Below, piece by piece: positions 17,283-25,630 of a stretch of DNA of 64,000 nucleotides; position 1 is the stretch's first letter, and every line of letters begins with the position of its first letter. Source of the stretch: Zygosaccharomyces rouxii (Eukaryota > Ascomycota > Saccharomycetes > Saccharomycetales > Saccharomycetaceae); contig NC_012992.1 of NCBI RefSeq assembly GCF_000026365.1, forward strand, positions 62,001 to 126,000, written 5' to 3'. Under the pieces are notes generated by a model. The model was given only the letters and a program-made list of their open reading frames with translations. It made no database searches and had not been told where the DNA came from. The position numbers were made by a program, and so were the translations under genes.

Positions 17283-19037
17283 ATGCTGACTCAATGGCTA
17301 CTGAGTTTTATTTATGCTACTCTAGATCGAATACCACCTGTAGTATGGCAGGTGCTGCATGTTGTTGGTGATATATTGGTGTTTTGGGCGTTAAAATTGG
17401 TCAACTATTTAAGACCCCAGTCGAGAGTTCTCTATCATAAGGCTAACAAAGAAGTTGAGAATTGCTCTTCCTATGAAGAATGGAGAGAGAAAGCTGCTGT
17501 TGTTGATGAGATTACAGGTTCAAGCCTTTGGAGACGAAATTTCTTTTCTGGGCGGTACGATTTTAGGTCAGTACTTGAACAGTATGCGTATTTACAAAAG
17601 GCGTTGGATTCGAAAGATGTTGAAGCGGTTAGAGACAGGTTTTCTACCACCGGGCCCTGTATGCTAAGGAATTTTGCAGGAATTGTGGACCGTAGACTTT
17701 TCACTAAATCCTTAAGGGGAACTAAACTTCTAATTGAGTTGTATTTGGAAAAAGTTATCGAAGGGCTGGACTTACTCGATTCCACATCAACTGCTACCTC
17801 TTTTTTCCAACGTTGTAAACTGTCCTTAGGTACCACTGCTCTAATTTTACAAGGCGGTTCATTGTTTGGAATGTTCCATTTGGGGGTCATTAAGGGCCTT
17901 TTGTACCAAGGTCTAGTACCAAACGTAATTTGTGGGAGCTCAATGGGATCGAGTGTTGCCGCTTTGTTTGGAAGTTTGCCCAATGAGGAATTGGCTGAAA
18001 TACTCTCTGGTGATATCCTAGATCCTATAAAGAAGGATGTGGATTTGCTACGAAGTTGTGGGTATGGTAATATGGAACAACATTTGAATTTGGGGACTTT
18101 AATTCAAAATTTAATACACCATGGGTATTCGCAGGACGTTTATCTTTTTATCCAATTCGTTTGCAAATATATCGTTAAGGATCTAACATTTGAAGAAGCA
18201 TTCCAAGCTACGGGCAAAGTATTAAGTATTGTGATCCATCCTACTGATAAATCCTGCACTAACCTTTTGAACTACGTGACCGCTCCAAATGTCTTGATTC
18301 GGTCTGCCATAAATTGCAGTTTGGGTTCAGGTGTTATTTCAGAAGACCCTCTATTATTGTGCAAGAATTTAGATAATCAAATTGAACCATTTCTAATTCC
18401 TGAGAAGGCCACGAAGTGTAAATATTTAGCACCTGAAAATGCCACCATGGTAGAAGATAACGGAAGTCCCTATCAAAGGCTTACAGAACTGTTTAACGTC
18501 AACAATTTTATACTTTCATTGGCGCGTCCATATTTGGCACCGTTAGTGGTGAACGATTTAAAGCATGAAATTAAAACCTCCAGTTATTATTACTACAAGC
18601 ATTATTCTGATCCTAACGATGCAATAAACATGGCAGATTTTAACTTCCCACAGTTTAATTTTACAGAGATGGAACCATTGGCATTCAAACTAAAATACCA
18701 TATGGAAAGAAAATTGAAGAATATTGCTATGATGGAATTTCGTCATAGAATGGAGGTACTGGATAATCTCGGTCTGTTATGCTCGTGGATTAAAAGGTTA
18801 ACCATTGATGAAAAAACCCCAAGATCAGCTACAGAAATTACCATAGTTCCACGTATAAAGAGTCTATCACCAATAAGGATTGTTGAAGGTCAATTAGATA
18901 ACATCCCTTACGGGATTGAGTCTGGTGAAAAATCAACTTGGCCGGTACTATCCTTAATAAAGACGAGATGTTCTGTTGAATTTAAACTGGACCAAATCAT
19001 TAGAGAAAGAAGGAAAAAAGCTAATCCATATGTATAG
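17283..19037 (+). CDS. TGL3: Triacylglycerol lipase Tgl3 (patatin domain)
   Basis: Tgl3 is the main lipid-droplet triacylglycerol lipase in yeast and also has lysophospholipid acyltransferase activity. The 584-residue protein has a hydrophobic N-terminal segment (~20-42) and then the patatin domain (~180-400). The oxyanion glycine loop is ILQGGSLFGMFHLGV (189-202), the nucleophile motif is GSSMG with Ser220, and the likely dyad Asp is Asp392 in VEDNGSP. It is somewhat shorter than the S. cerevisiae protein (642 aa), mainly at the C-terminus. It shares a promoter with PRE5 and converges on ELP6, with only 8 bp between stop codons. Confidence 0.93.
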   Translation: MLTQWLLSFIYATLDRIPPVVWQVLHVVGDILVFWALKLVNYLRPQSRVLYHKANKEVENCSSYEEWREKAAVVDEITGSSLWRRNFFSGRYDFRSVLEQYAYLQKALDSKDVEAVRDRFSTTGPCMLRNFAGIVDRRLFTKSLRGTKLLIELYLEKVIEGLDLLDSTSTATSFFQRCKLSLGTTALILQGGSLFGMFHLGVIKGLLYQGLVPNVICGSSMGSSVAALFGSLPNEELAEILSGDILDPIKKDVDLLRSCGYGNMEQHLNLGTLIQNLIHHGYSQDVYLFIQFVCKYIVKDLTFEEAFQATGKVLSIVIHPTDKSCTNLLNYVTAPNVLIRSAINCSLGSGVISEDPLLLCKNLDNQIEPFLIPEKATKCKYLAPENATMVEDNGSPYQRLTELFNVNNFILSLARPYLAPLVVNDLKHEIKTSSYYYYKHYSDPNDAINMADFNFPQFNFTEMEPLAFKLKYHMERKLKNIAMMEFRHRMEVLDNLGLLCSWIKRLTIDEKTPRSATEITIVPRIKSLSPIRIVEGQLDNIPYGIESGEKSTWPVLSLIKTRCSVEFKLDQIIRERRKKANPYV

Positions 19038-19045
19038 ATCATATC

Positions 19046-19816
19046 CTATCTATAGAAAAGTCTCGTAGTCTCCTTTTGATTTAAATAAAGATACTCGTTC
19101 TCTACAACGTGTACGGGGCTACGAACACCACCTCTAGTAATTCTTAAGGTCCCTGTCACATCGTTAGCGCGTCCAGTCTCTAGCGGCCTTAGACTCATGA
19201 CGACAATAGATTTGTAAATACAATTCAAAGTAAACCGAGAGAATTCTAGTGAGTCCCTAGTGGCATCTTCACTGTCATCGTAGACACTTGTGGTCAGTAT
19301 GAGCACACTACAGCGTTTCATAAGCGGTGTAATCAGCTGTGAATGTATTTCATCACTAGTGGATCCTTCTAATAATGACAACAGTAGCTCTGGCTGTTCT
19401 AGTACAATAACGGACTGATTCTGTAGCGGAAATTGTTGTAGAATATCGCTGTAAACTTTGCTTCTTGGTTTACCCAAACTTTTTACTACTAAATCTGTCA
19501 CTAAATCTACCACTTTATACTTTTGAGGGGCCACTTTCAACCTGCCCAGTGCATTGTGGAAAAGCTGCGGTTCGTGAACGAATGACCCAACAGTTACAGG
19601 TCTACTATGCCCTTGAGCTGCACTGCTATCTGCATTCAAAGAATATGGTCTACCTAGAATTTGGCTCTCTACCAGCGAGTTTATCAGCCATGTGGGAGAA
19701 GTGAAAGGAGATGCCGTAATAGTAATCAAGTGGTGAAATCCATTTTGGAAAATTTGATCAGATACAACAGAATGGTCGTTGAAAACCACTAGATCCTGCC
19801 TCTGTACAGCTGACAT
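19046..19816 (-). CDS. ELP6: Elongator subunit Elp6
   Basis: Elp6 forms the RecA-like hexameric Elp4-Elp5-Elp6 subcomplex of Elongator, which makes mcm5/ncm5 modifications at tRNA wobble uridines. The 256-residue protein shows an ATPase-like fold without obvious Walker motifs (HHLITITASPFTSPTWLINS, VIVLEQPELLLSLLEG, VLILTTSVYDDS), as expected for the family (273 aa in S. cerevisiae). The name relies on these weak features plus exact position after PRE5-TGL3 (YMR312W) and orientation. Confidence 0.85.
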   Translation of the reverse strand: MSAVQRQDLVVFNDHSVVSDQIFQNGFHHLITITASPFTSPTWLINSLVESQILGRPYSLNADSSAAQGHSRPVTVGSFVHEPQLFHNALGRLKVAPQKYKVVDLVTDLVVKSLGKPRSKVYSDILQQFPLQNQSVIVLEQPELLLSLLEGSTSDEIHSQLITPLMKRCSVLILTTSVYDDSEDATRDSLEFSRFTLNCIYKSIVVMSLRPLETGRANDVTGTLRITRGGVRSPVHVVENEYLYLNQKETTRLFYR

Positions 19817-19865
19817 GGTGCTCTTGGTGCTTATGTTCCTATCACTTTTTTTTTTTCACCAACCT

Positions 19866-19908
19866 GCGATGAGCTTGCGATGAGCATTGAAAATTTTTGA
19901 AAAGTTTT
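19866..19908 (+). promoter_or_regulatory. Tandem PAC boxes and RRPE of ZUO1
   Basis: GCGATGAGCT (19866-19875) and GCGATGAGCA (19877-19886) are two PAC elements, followed at once by TGAAAATTTTTGA (19888-19900), an RRPE, with TGAAAAGTTTT at 19898-19908. This is the paired signature (Dot6/Tod6 and Stb3) of the ribosome-biogenesis regulon, 57-99 bp before the ZUO1 ATG. Confidence 0.8.
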
Positions 19909-19964
19909 ACCAACTACTATCAAGTCTCGAAGAACAGAACCAAGTTCAAGGCAAATCGATTATA

Positions 19965-21266
19965 ATGATCAGTTTACCACCTTTAACCTCTGACGTTGGT
20001 GTCAACGTAAACACTAGTGCCCAAAAGCCACAATCAGTTCTACGTCCTGTCGAACCAGTGGGTCGTTATTTCTTACAACATGCTCAAAGAACTTTGAGAA
20101 ACCACACTTGGTCAGAGTTCGAGAGAATCGAAGCTGAAAAGAACGCCAAGAACGTCAAGCAATCTTCTGTCGACCCTGATGAAGCATTGTTTGATGATGA
20201 GTTGGCTGATGACACTCTATTGTCTCACGATCCAAGAGATTGGAAGACTGCTGATTTGTATGCAGCTATGGGTCTTTCCAAATTACGTTACAGAGCTACT
20301 CCTGAGCAAATCATCAAGTCTCACAGAAAGCAAGTTTTGAAGCACCACCCTGATAAGAAATCTGCTCACGGTGGATTAGACCAAGATGGATTTTTCAAGA
20401 TTATCCAAAAGGCCTATGAAACTTTGATTGACCCAACAAAGAAGGCTCAATACGACTCATGTGATTACCTAGCTGACGTTGAACCACCTCAAAAGGGTCA
20501 AGAATACGATTTCTTCGAAGCATGGGGTCCTGTTTTCGCAGCTGAAGCTCGTTTCTCCAAAAAGAAGCCAATTCCTTCCATCGGTGACATCAACTCTCCA
20601 AAGAAGGAAGTTGAATCATTCTACTCATTCTGGCACAGATTTGACTCTTGGAGAAGTTTCGAATTTGCTGATGAAGACGTTCCTGATGATTCTTCTAACA
20701 GAGATCACAAACGTTACATCGAAAGAAAGAACAAAGCCGCCAGAGACAAGAAGAAGACTGCTGATAACGCACGTTTGGTTAAATTAGTGGAAAGAGCTGT
20801 CAATGAAGATCCACGTATCAGAAAATTCAAGGAGGAGGAAAAACAAGAAAGAGAAAGAAAGAAGTGGGAAAGAGATGCCGGTGCTAGAGCTGAAGCTGAA
20901 GCCAAGAAGAAGGCTGAAGAAGAGGCTAAGAAGCAGGCTGAAGCCGATGCTGTCGCCAAGGAGGCCGCCAAGGTTGATAAGAAGAAGCTCAAGGAAGCTG
21001 CTAAGGCCGCTAAGAAGAAGAACAAGAGAACCATCCGTGGTTCTGCTAAGGAAGCTGGCTATTTCGGTGAGGAATCTCAAGCTGCTACCATCGATGAACA
21101 ATTGGGTTTCGTCGTTGACAGTTTGGACGATGAACAATTGGTCGAAGTCGCTGAAAAGATTAAGGGCTCACCACAAGCTGCTAAGGAGACTCTACAAGCC
21201 GTCGCTAAGCAACTTGTTGAATCCAAGAAACTGCCAGCTGCTGTCGTTTCTTATTTCGCCAACTAA
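19965..21266 (+). CDS. ZUO1: Ribosome-associated J-protein zuotin
   Basis: Zuo1 pairs with Ssz1 as the ribosome-associated complex and activates Hsp70 Ssb on nascent chains at the tunnel exit. The 433 residues equal the S. cerevisiae length. The J domain lies at ~95-170 with the HPD triad in KHHPDKKSA. It is followed by the zuotin homology region (EYDFFEAWGPVFAAEARFSK), a long charged Lys/Glu/Ala helix (~265-360) that binds the 60S, and a C-terminal four-helix bundle (TIDEQLGFVVDSLDDEQLVE). The ATG at 19965 gives the standard MISLPPLT start; the upstream in-frame stretch begins only with TTG. The charged helix yields long open frames on both strands that are not genes. Confidence 0.97.
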   Translation: MISLPPLTSDVGVNVNTSAQKPQSVLRPVEPVGRYFLQHAQRTLRNHTWSEFERIEAEKNAKNVKQSSVDPDEALFDDELADDTLLSHDPRDWKTADLYAAMGLSKLRYRATPEQIIKSHRKQVLKHHPDKKSAHGGLDQDGFFKIIQKAYETLIDPTKKAQYDSCDYLADVEPPQKGQEYDFFEAWGPVFAAEARFSKKKPIPSIGDINSPKKEVESFYSFWHRFDSWRSFEFADEDVPDDSSNRDHKRYIERKNKAARDKKKTADNARLVKLVERAVNEDPRIRKFKEEEKQERERKKWERDAGARAEAEAKKKAEEEAKKQAEADAVAKEAAKVDKKKLKEAAKAAKKKNKRTIRGSAKEAGYFGEESQAATIDEQLGFVVDSLDDEQLVEVAEKIKGSPQAAKETLQAVAKQLVESKKLPAAVVSYFAN

Positions 21267-21642
21267 TTTCAGTAGATAATCTACATTATAAAGTGTTATA
21301 GAAAAGTTTAACCGCTGATTACGGCAAAATTGTCTATACTTCTCTAATCTGCCTCTTTCAGCGGCTAAAATTGATATAATTTATACTTTTTTCAGACAAC
21401 AAGTTTATTTTTCTTTTCCCTATTACATTTCCTTTCTGGTCGATTTTCGGACACTCTGTTCAGTTTCCTATGAAGTGAAAAAAAAATCAGAGTGTGAAGA
21501 GTGCATTATTTGATCCAGTGCAGATTATACTTATCAAGTGGAACAAAAATTAAAGGATCCCTGTGATTATTATCTTCAATTCTAGCAGCAGATTAGAAAA
21601 AGGTAATAGGGACAACAAGATAGTGAATAAATTGACTAGAGA
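21267..21642. other. ZUO1 terminator region / ERV29 promoter
   Basis: These 376 bases hold the ZUO1 3' end and the ERV29 upstream region. CAGCGGCTAAAA (~21360) is a partial URS1-like sequence and there is an A8 run at 21479-21486. No gene is seen. Confidence 0.5.
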
Positions 21643-22560
21643 ATGTCTTACAGAGGACCATTGAACAGTCTCAATGGTATGAACGAGGGTCGCCCGATCA
21701 ACCCATATGGGGGGAATCAAAAACAGTCTCAATCGTACTTTGATTGGAGCGAATTGAAACGTAAGGTGGACCGTCAAATAAAGAAAATTGAAGACTTAAC
21801 TGATCATCCATTGGTAGATTACATTAGACCCTACGTGCCAGCATTAGCAAGATTTTTCATCGTAGCTACATTTTATGAAGATTCATTCCGTATTACATCT
21901 CAATGGTCTGATCAAATCTTTTATCTGCACAAATGGAAACGTTATCCATACTTCTTTGTGGTTTTATTTTTAATTGCAGTGACTATTTCCATGTTAATTG
22001 GAGCAACGATGTTAATCCTACGGAAACAAACTGTTTATGCTACGGGGATATTGTGTTCATGTATTGTTTCTCAGGCCTTGGTTTATGGATTGTTTACGGG
22101 TTCTTCATTCGTTTTAAGAAACATCAGTGTTATTGGTGGACTTCTGATTGCCTTTAGTGATTCCATTGTTAAAAACAGAACTACATTTGGTATGTTACCT
22201 GAATTAAATAGTAAAGATGGGAGAACCAAAGGTTATTTGCTATTAGCGGGTCGTATTTTGATCGTCTTGCTTTTCATTACTTTCACTTTGAGTAAATCGT
22301 GGTTTACAGTTTTCATTACTATTGTCAATACCATCTGCTTTGCTATTGGCTATAAAACAAAGCTTGCATCAATTACTCTGGGTTTGATCCTAACTTTCTA
22401 CAACATTACTTTGAACAACTATTGGTTTTACGATCAAACCAAGAGGGACTTTTTAAAATACGAATTCTATCAAAATTTGAGCATTATCGGTGCGCTACTG
22501 CTTGTAACTAACACCGGTGGTGGAGAATTATCCGTTGATGAAAAGAAGAAGATCTATTGA
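21643..22560 (+). CDS. ERV29: COPII cargo receptor Erv29 (Surf4 family)
   Basis: Erv29 cycles between ER and Golgi and loads soluble secretory cargo such as pro-alpha-factor and carboxypeptidase Y into COPII vesicles. The 305-residue protein has a polar N-terminus, the SURF4 signature region (ARFFIVATFYEDSFRITSQW, then DQIFYLHKWKRYP) and six to seven hydrophobic segments from ~100 to 285. It has the family's GYKTKLASITLGL block. It ends KKKIY, giving a C-terminal dilysine KKxx ER-retrieval signal. Length is near the 310 residues of S. cerevisiae. It follows ZUO1 as in YGR285C-YGR284C. Confidence 0.96.
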   Translation: MSYRGPLNSLNGMNEGRPINPYGGNQKQSQSYFDWSELKRKVDRQIKKIEDLTDHPLVDYIRPYVPALARFFIVATFYEDSFRITSQWSDQIFYLHKWKRYPYFFVVLFLIAVTISMLIGATMLILRKQTVYATGILCSCIVSQALVYGLFTGSSFVLRNISVIGGLLIAFSDSIVKNRTTFGMLPELNSKDGRTKGYLLLAGRILIVLLFITFTLSKSWFTVFITIVNTICFAIGYKTKLASITLGLILTFYNITLNNYWFYDQTKRDFLKYEFYQNLSIIGALLLVTNTGGGELSVDEKKKIY

Positions 22561-22608
22561 GAAATGCATGTGCTAGCGCATTTCACACTAATGAATGAAT
22601 CGAATCTA

Positions 22609-22633
22609 TTTTTTTTTTTTTTTTTTTTTTTTT
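22609..22633 (+). repeat. Poly(dT) tract, 25 bp
   Basis: Twenty-five uninterrupted T just downstream of ERV29 (49 bp after its stop). It is likely a nucleosome-excluding tract between ERV29 and GLC8. Its length makes it prone to sequencing error. Confidence 0.9.
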
Positions 22634-22764
22634 GTACATTATGTATATGCGTTGAATCGTGTATATCTTTTGCAAATAACTTCGTGAGTTGAGTATACTG
22701 GCGATTCTCTCCAAACTCCATAGGTACTAAAAATTGTAGTGAGCCTTTGGAAACTTCTCTCTTG

Positions 22765-22896
22765 ATGAATCGACTACCGCTATTAGTCTTAAAACTATTA
22801 CCAGTAAGATCTGCTCTTCCCAGGGTTACCCGTACGAAGCTCAAACGCACTGCTAAGCTCGATGAAGGGGCGGACAATGTGGGTGTGAATCAATGA
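22765..22896 (+). CDS. Small ORF 1 upstream of GLC8 (43 residues, doubtful)
   Basis: It runs from ATG at 22765 to TGA at 22894-22896. The peptide begins with a leucine-rich, then strongly basic stretch (MNRLPLLVLKLLPVRSALPR) without acids, formally resembling a mitochondrial presequence. Its TGA overlaps the ATG of the next small ORF (ATGA). It could be a short gene, an upstream ORF of the GLC8 mRNA, or chance. A Reb1-like site lies inside it, which argues that it may be promoter rather than transcript. Confidence 0.2.
   Translation: MNRLPLLVLKLLPVRSALPRVTRTKLKRTAKLDEGADNVGVNQ
22826..22833 (+). promoter_or_regulatory. Reb1-like site TTACCCGT
   Basis: TTACCCG is the core bound by the general regulatory factor Reb1. 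It lies 140 bp before the GLC8 ATG, a usual distance for a yeast promoter. Confidence 0.5.
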
Positions 22897-22973
22897 ATGG
22901 GACAAGCAACGAGGTTAAGACGCCAGTATCTGTTCAAATTAGTGGTTTTATTGGTGCTATTAGAGATTCGTAA
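22893..22973 (+). CDS. Upstream ORF of GLC8 (26 residues) overlapping its start codon
   Basis: ATG at 22893 to TAA at 22971-22973. The TAA shares its last A with the GLC8 ATG (TAATG). If the GLC8 transcript begins upstream of 22893, the ribosome would meet this ORF first and GLC8 would depend on leaky scanning or reinitiation. This is a regulatory candidate and not a proven peptide gene. Confidence 0.3.
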   Translation: MNGTSNEVKTPVSVQISGFIGAIRDS

Positions 22974-23563
22974 TGGGTGGTATATTGAAGAATCCACTTC
23001 CTGAAGGCCAATCTTCTGAGAATGAAGAATCTGTCTCTGAATTTAGGAAGCAAGTCTATAAGAATACTCAACTAAATGCGAAACTGACTTCGAAGTCAGA
23101 AGCCTCAGGTGCAGCTCCAGCCGGTATTTCAAATCTACCAAAGGATACACTTTCTCTGAAACACCTTCAGGATGAAGCTTTGAAATGGAATCAAAAAAAT
23201 CTGGATGCAAACGAACTGACTAAGCAGCAGTTTCAAGATATTAAGATCGATGAGCCCAAGACTCCTTATCAGGGAGCCGTTGATCCTAGTGGTGAATACT
23301 ATAAACCTGACGATGAAGATGATCTGAATAATTTCTCATTGGGTGAACCGGAAGTGCATTTGCAAGATGAGCAAGAAGAAGAAGATTCCCAGGGAATGGA
23401 TCAACAAAAGTCATCGCCTTCGTCATCATCAAAACCGTTAAGTGAAGAGGAAGCGAAACATAAGAGGTTTGAAGAAATGCGTAAGAAGCACTACAATCTT
23501 AAAGAAGTTCTGAAAAACAGACGATTACATGAAGATGATGTTCAGAACGAGGATGACGAATGA
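22973..23563 (+). CDS. GLC8: Protein phosphatase 1 regulator Glc8
   Basis: Glc8 is the yeast inhibitor-2 homologue; when phosphorylated by Pho85 it activates the PP1 catalytic subunit Glc7. The 196-residue, acidic, disordered protein keeps the family blocks: the N-terminal MGGILKNPLP, LPKDTLSLKHLQDEALKWNQ, the Pho85 site DEPKTPYQGAVDP with Thr97, and the C-terminal KRFEEMRKKHYNLKEVL. It is shorter than S. cerevisiae Glc8 (229 aa), mainly through shorter acidic linkers. Order fits YMR311C. Confidence 0.95.
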   Translation: MGGILKNPLPEGQSSENEESVSEFRKQVYKNTQLNAKLTSKSEASGAAPAGISNLPKDTLSLKHLQDEALKWNQKNLDANELTKQQFQDIKIDEPKTPYQGAVDPSGEYYKPDDEDDLNNFSLGEPEVHLQDEQEEEDSQGMDQQKSSPSSSSKPLSEEEAKHKRFEEMRKKHYNLKEVLKNRRLHEDDVQNEDDE

Positions 23564-23720
23564 AATGATAACAATCAAGGAAAAACTATTATAATACGCA
23601 AATAAAAAAGCTAGTAGAAGGCTCAAGAAGCCGTAGTATCTAATTCTAGTCGTTATGCTTTATGGTAATATTATTGTAGCGATACCACTATCACTATTTA
23701 CGCGAGGCGCTCTTAATGCT

Positions 23721-23762
23721 AAACTTTTCAACATCAACGCTCATGTCATCTCATCTCATCGC
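23721..23762 (-). promoter_or_regulatory. PAC and RRPE-like pair before the SPOUT-domain gene
   Basis: GCGATGAGAT on the minus strand (core 23762-23755) is a full PAC match. TGAAAAGTTT (23730-23721) is an RRPE with one mismatch. They lie 40-80 bp upstream of the ATG at 23802, which suggests co-regulation with ribosome-biogenesis genes. Confidence 0.6.
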
Positions 23763-23801
23763 TGATCGATAGGTAGTGGTAAAGCTGAACTAAAACCTGC
23801 A

Positions 23802-24857
23802 ATGGCACCTGGTAAAGTCTCTAAGCCCTCTCGAAGTGATGCTAAACCAAAGGTTACGAAACAACCTCCAAAGAAAGTGAAGAAATCGGTTAAAGTGCTG
23901 TCCAAAGATGTTAACTATTCGTTATGCATTCCCACTACGCTTTTAAGCCATTGCAAGAATCTAGAACAGGTAACCTATACCGTTTATCAAGTGGCAAAGG
24001 CAGCTACGATGTTTAATGTGGGGGAAATTGTGGTATTGGATCTGGGTACAACCTCAGGGACCACCAAAGAGAAGAAATTATCGGATTCCATGCTAATTGC
24101 ATCTCTCTTACAGTATTTTGTTACACCGCCATATTTGGTTAATACGGTCTTCAAGCAAAAGTACTTATCCTATTTCAGAGAAGCTTGCAAACTACCAAGA
24201 TTACCATCACTACCGTTCATGAGGTATTTACAAGCAGATGAAGGCCGTTATAGAGAAGGGTTGGCCATTAGAATGTCGAAACCTGGTACGCAGGGAAAGA
24301 AGACTAAAGAGTTCAAACAGACCAAATATGTGAATGTGGGGAAATCGGAGGCATTAGAATTGAAAGCGCAACTAGTACCGGCAAACGTTCGTGTCACCGT
24401 CGATGTGGTGGAACGTAAGGTGGTTTCACCTAAGGAAGCCTATGGTGACTTTGTTGGGGCTCAATCTTCGTATGGATACCAAGTACGTATTGCCAAAAAT
24501 TTTGGTGATGTTTTCATGGAGAGTGCCTTTGCAGATGGATATTCTCAAGCGCTTTGGGTCAATTGTGACGATTACTACTACAACGAAGAGAAACAACGCA
24601 AGCTGCTGCCCTTTGTGGACAGGATAGTACGACCTGAAACAGCATCCCAAAATGTTTCCAATGTACTATTAGTCTTTGGTAAGTGGAGGGACGTGCAAAA
24701 GAGTTTTACAGCATCGAAGGACCAGTTCGAGGGCGTGGAGGGGGCCCATCAATTTTTCGATGGTCAAGTGGGTCTTCCTGGTGGACTTGAAGGTTGTATA
24801 CCGATCCAAGACGCCTGCATGGTGTCATTGGCGGTTGCTAAAAATTTGGTCAAGTAG
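23802..24857 (+). CDS. SPOUT-type RNA methyltransferase-like protein (YGR283C/YMR310C family)
   Basis: The 351-residue protein has a Lys-rich N-terminus (~1-35) and then the SPOUT1/C9orf114-like domain: YSLCIPTTLLSHCKNLEQVT, EIVVLDLGTTSG, LPRLPSLPFMRYL and, near the C-terminus, LLVFGKWRD with GLEGCIPIQDAC. The family is predicted to methylate RNA using AdoMet bound in a trefoil knot. In S. cerevisiae two duplicate genes (YGR283C, YMR310C) of unclear function occupy this position, and here there is one. The PAC box upstream suggests a ribosome-related role. No S. cerevisiae gene name exists, so I leave the symbol empty. Confidence 0.88.
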   Translation: MAPGKVSKPSRSDAKPKVTKQPPKKVKKSVKVLSKDVNYSLCIPTTLLSHCKNLEQVTYTVYQVAKAATMFNVGEIVVLDLGTTSGTTKEKKLSDSMLIASLLQYFVTPPYLVNTVFKQKYLSYFREACKLPRLPSLPFMRYLQADEGRYREGLAIRMSKPGTQGKKTKEFKQTKYVNVGKSEALELKAQLVPANVRVTVDVVERKVVSPKEAYGDFVGAQSSYGYQVRIAKNFGDVFMESAFADGYSQALWVNCDDYYYNEEKQRKLLPFVDRIVRPETASQNVSNVLLVFGKWRDVQKSFTASKDQFEGVEGAHQFFDGQVGLPGGLEGCIPIQDACMVSLAVAKNLVK

Positions 24858-25630
24858 TATGTATATACACTGTATACCGAGATTCTTTAAAGTCATGTGA
24901 TCTGAGATTTACTTTTTCGTCGATCAAAACCCTCGATGGTATTTCCTAATTGGGTGTTTACCGTAAAGAAGTGCAAAGTGGCTTGAAATTCAAATTCGGC
25001 AAACAAAACGTAAATTCGAGGCAATAATAGGCAAAAGAAGAGCGCTTAATGGCAGGGTGACGGCCTGGTAGACCTCGTATCCGAAGGACAAGAACATACC
25101 TTACCACATACTAGTCTTACGCTTCCAGCGGGCTCAAATGGTTGAAACCACTGGTGGACCGATCCCCAAGTACCTTAGCACGGGCACTCGATTCGCCCAT
25201 TTCCAGCCCTAAGAATTCAGCACTTTCTGACGTGCAAGGTGACTTAGGTCTTGTCCTCTTTGCTAATGCCAAGAGAGCGCATACGCCCCAGTAGACAAGT
25301 GATCTGGAACCTTTTGGGACAGATTTATTATTGGATCATTTCCTTTAAGGTTTTCCCACTGTAAAAATATAATTGAGGATTCTATTAAGAATTTCCTCCT
25401 TGCATTGCCTAATCAGGTAACGTCTGGCCGAATAGCGTAATTTTTGATTTTTATGCCATTTTTCCCTCTTTCTAACCGATTACTGTAAAAAATAACATGG
25501 ATATCAAAAAGATCTGCAGGTACTACAAAAGTACTGAATTTCAAAATGACACCTTCACTATTTTTACTCTTTACTACTCTCTATTTCATTCAAGAGACAA
25601 CCAAATCGCTCTTTTGAAATCAATTGGATA
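24858..25630. other. BGL2 upstream region
   Basis: About 770 bp with no coding frame of note. It should contain the long promoter typical of a highly expressed cell-wall gene. I see pyrimidine-rich tracts close to the BGL2 start (25555-25620), but no element that I can name with confidence. Confidence 0.45.

Larger units (their letters stand above)
22561..22972. other. ERV29-GLC8 intergenic region with poly(dT) and small ORFs
   Basis: The 412-bp gap contains a 25-base T run, a Reb1-like TTACCCGT (22826-22833) and two plus-strand small ORFs that chain by start/stop overlap into GLC8. A 107-codon minus-strand frame (22554-22877) starts on the opposite side but ends in the T run and looks spurious. 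Confidence 0.5.

Noticed and set aside
20714..21279. Long open frames on both strands overlapping ZUO1 (106-158 codons)
   Set aside because: They are by-products of the repetitive AAG/GAA/GCT codons of the zuotin charged helix. Their products are low-complexity Ser/Leu- or Arg/Lys-rich.
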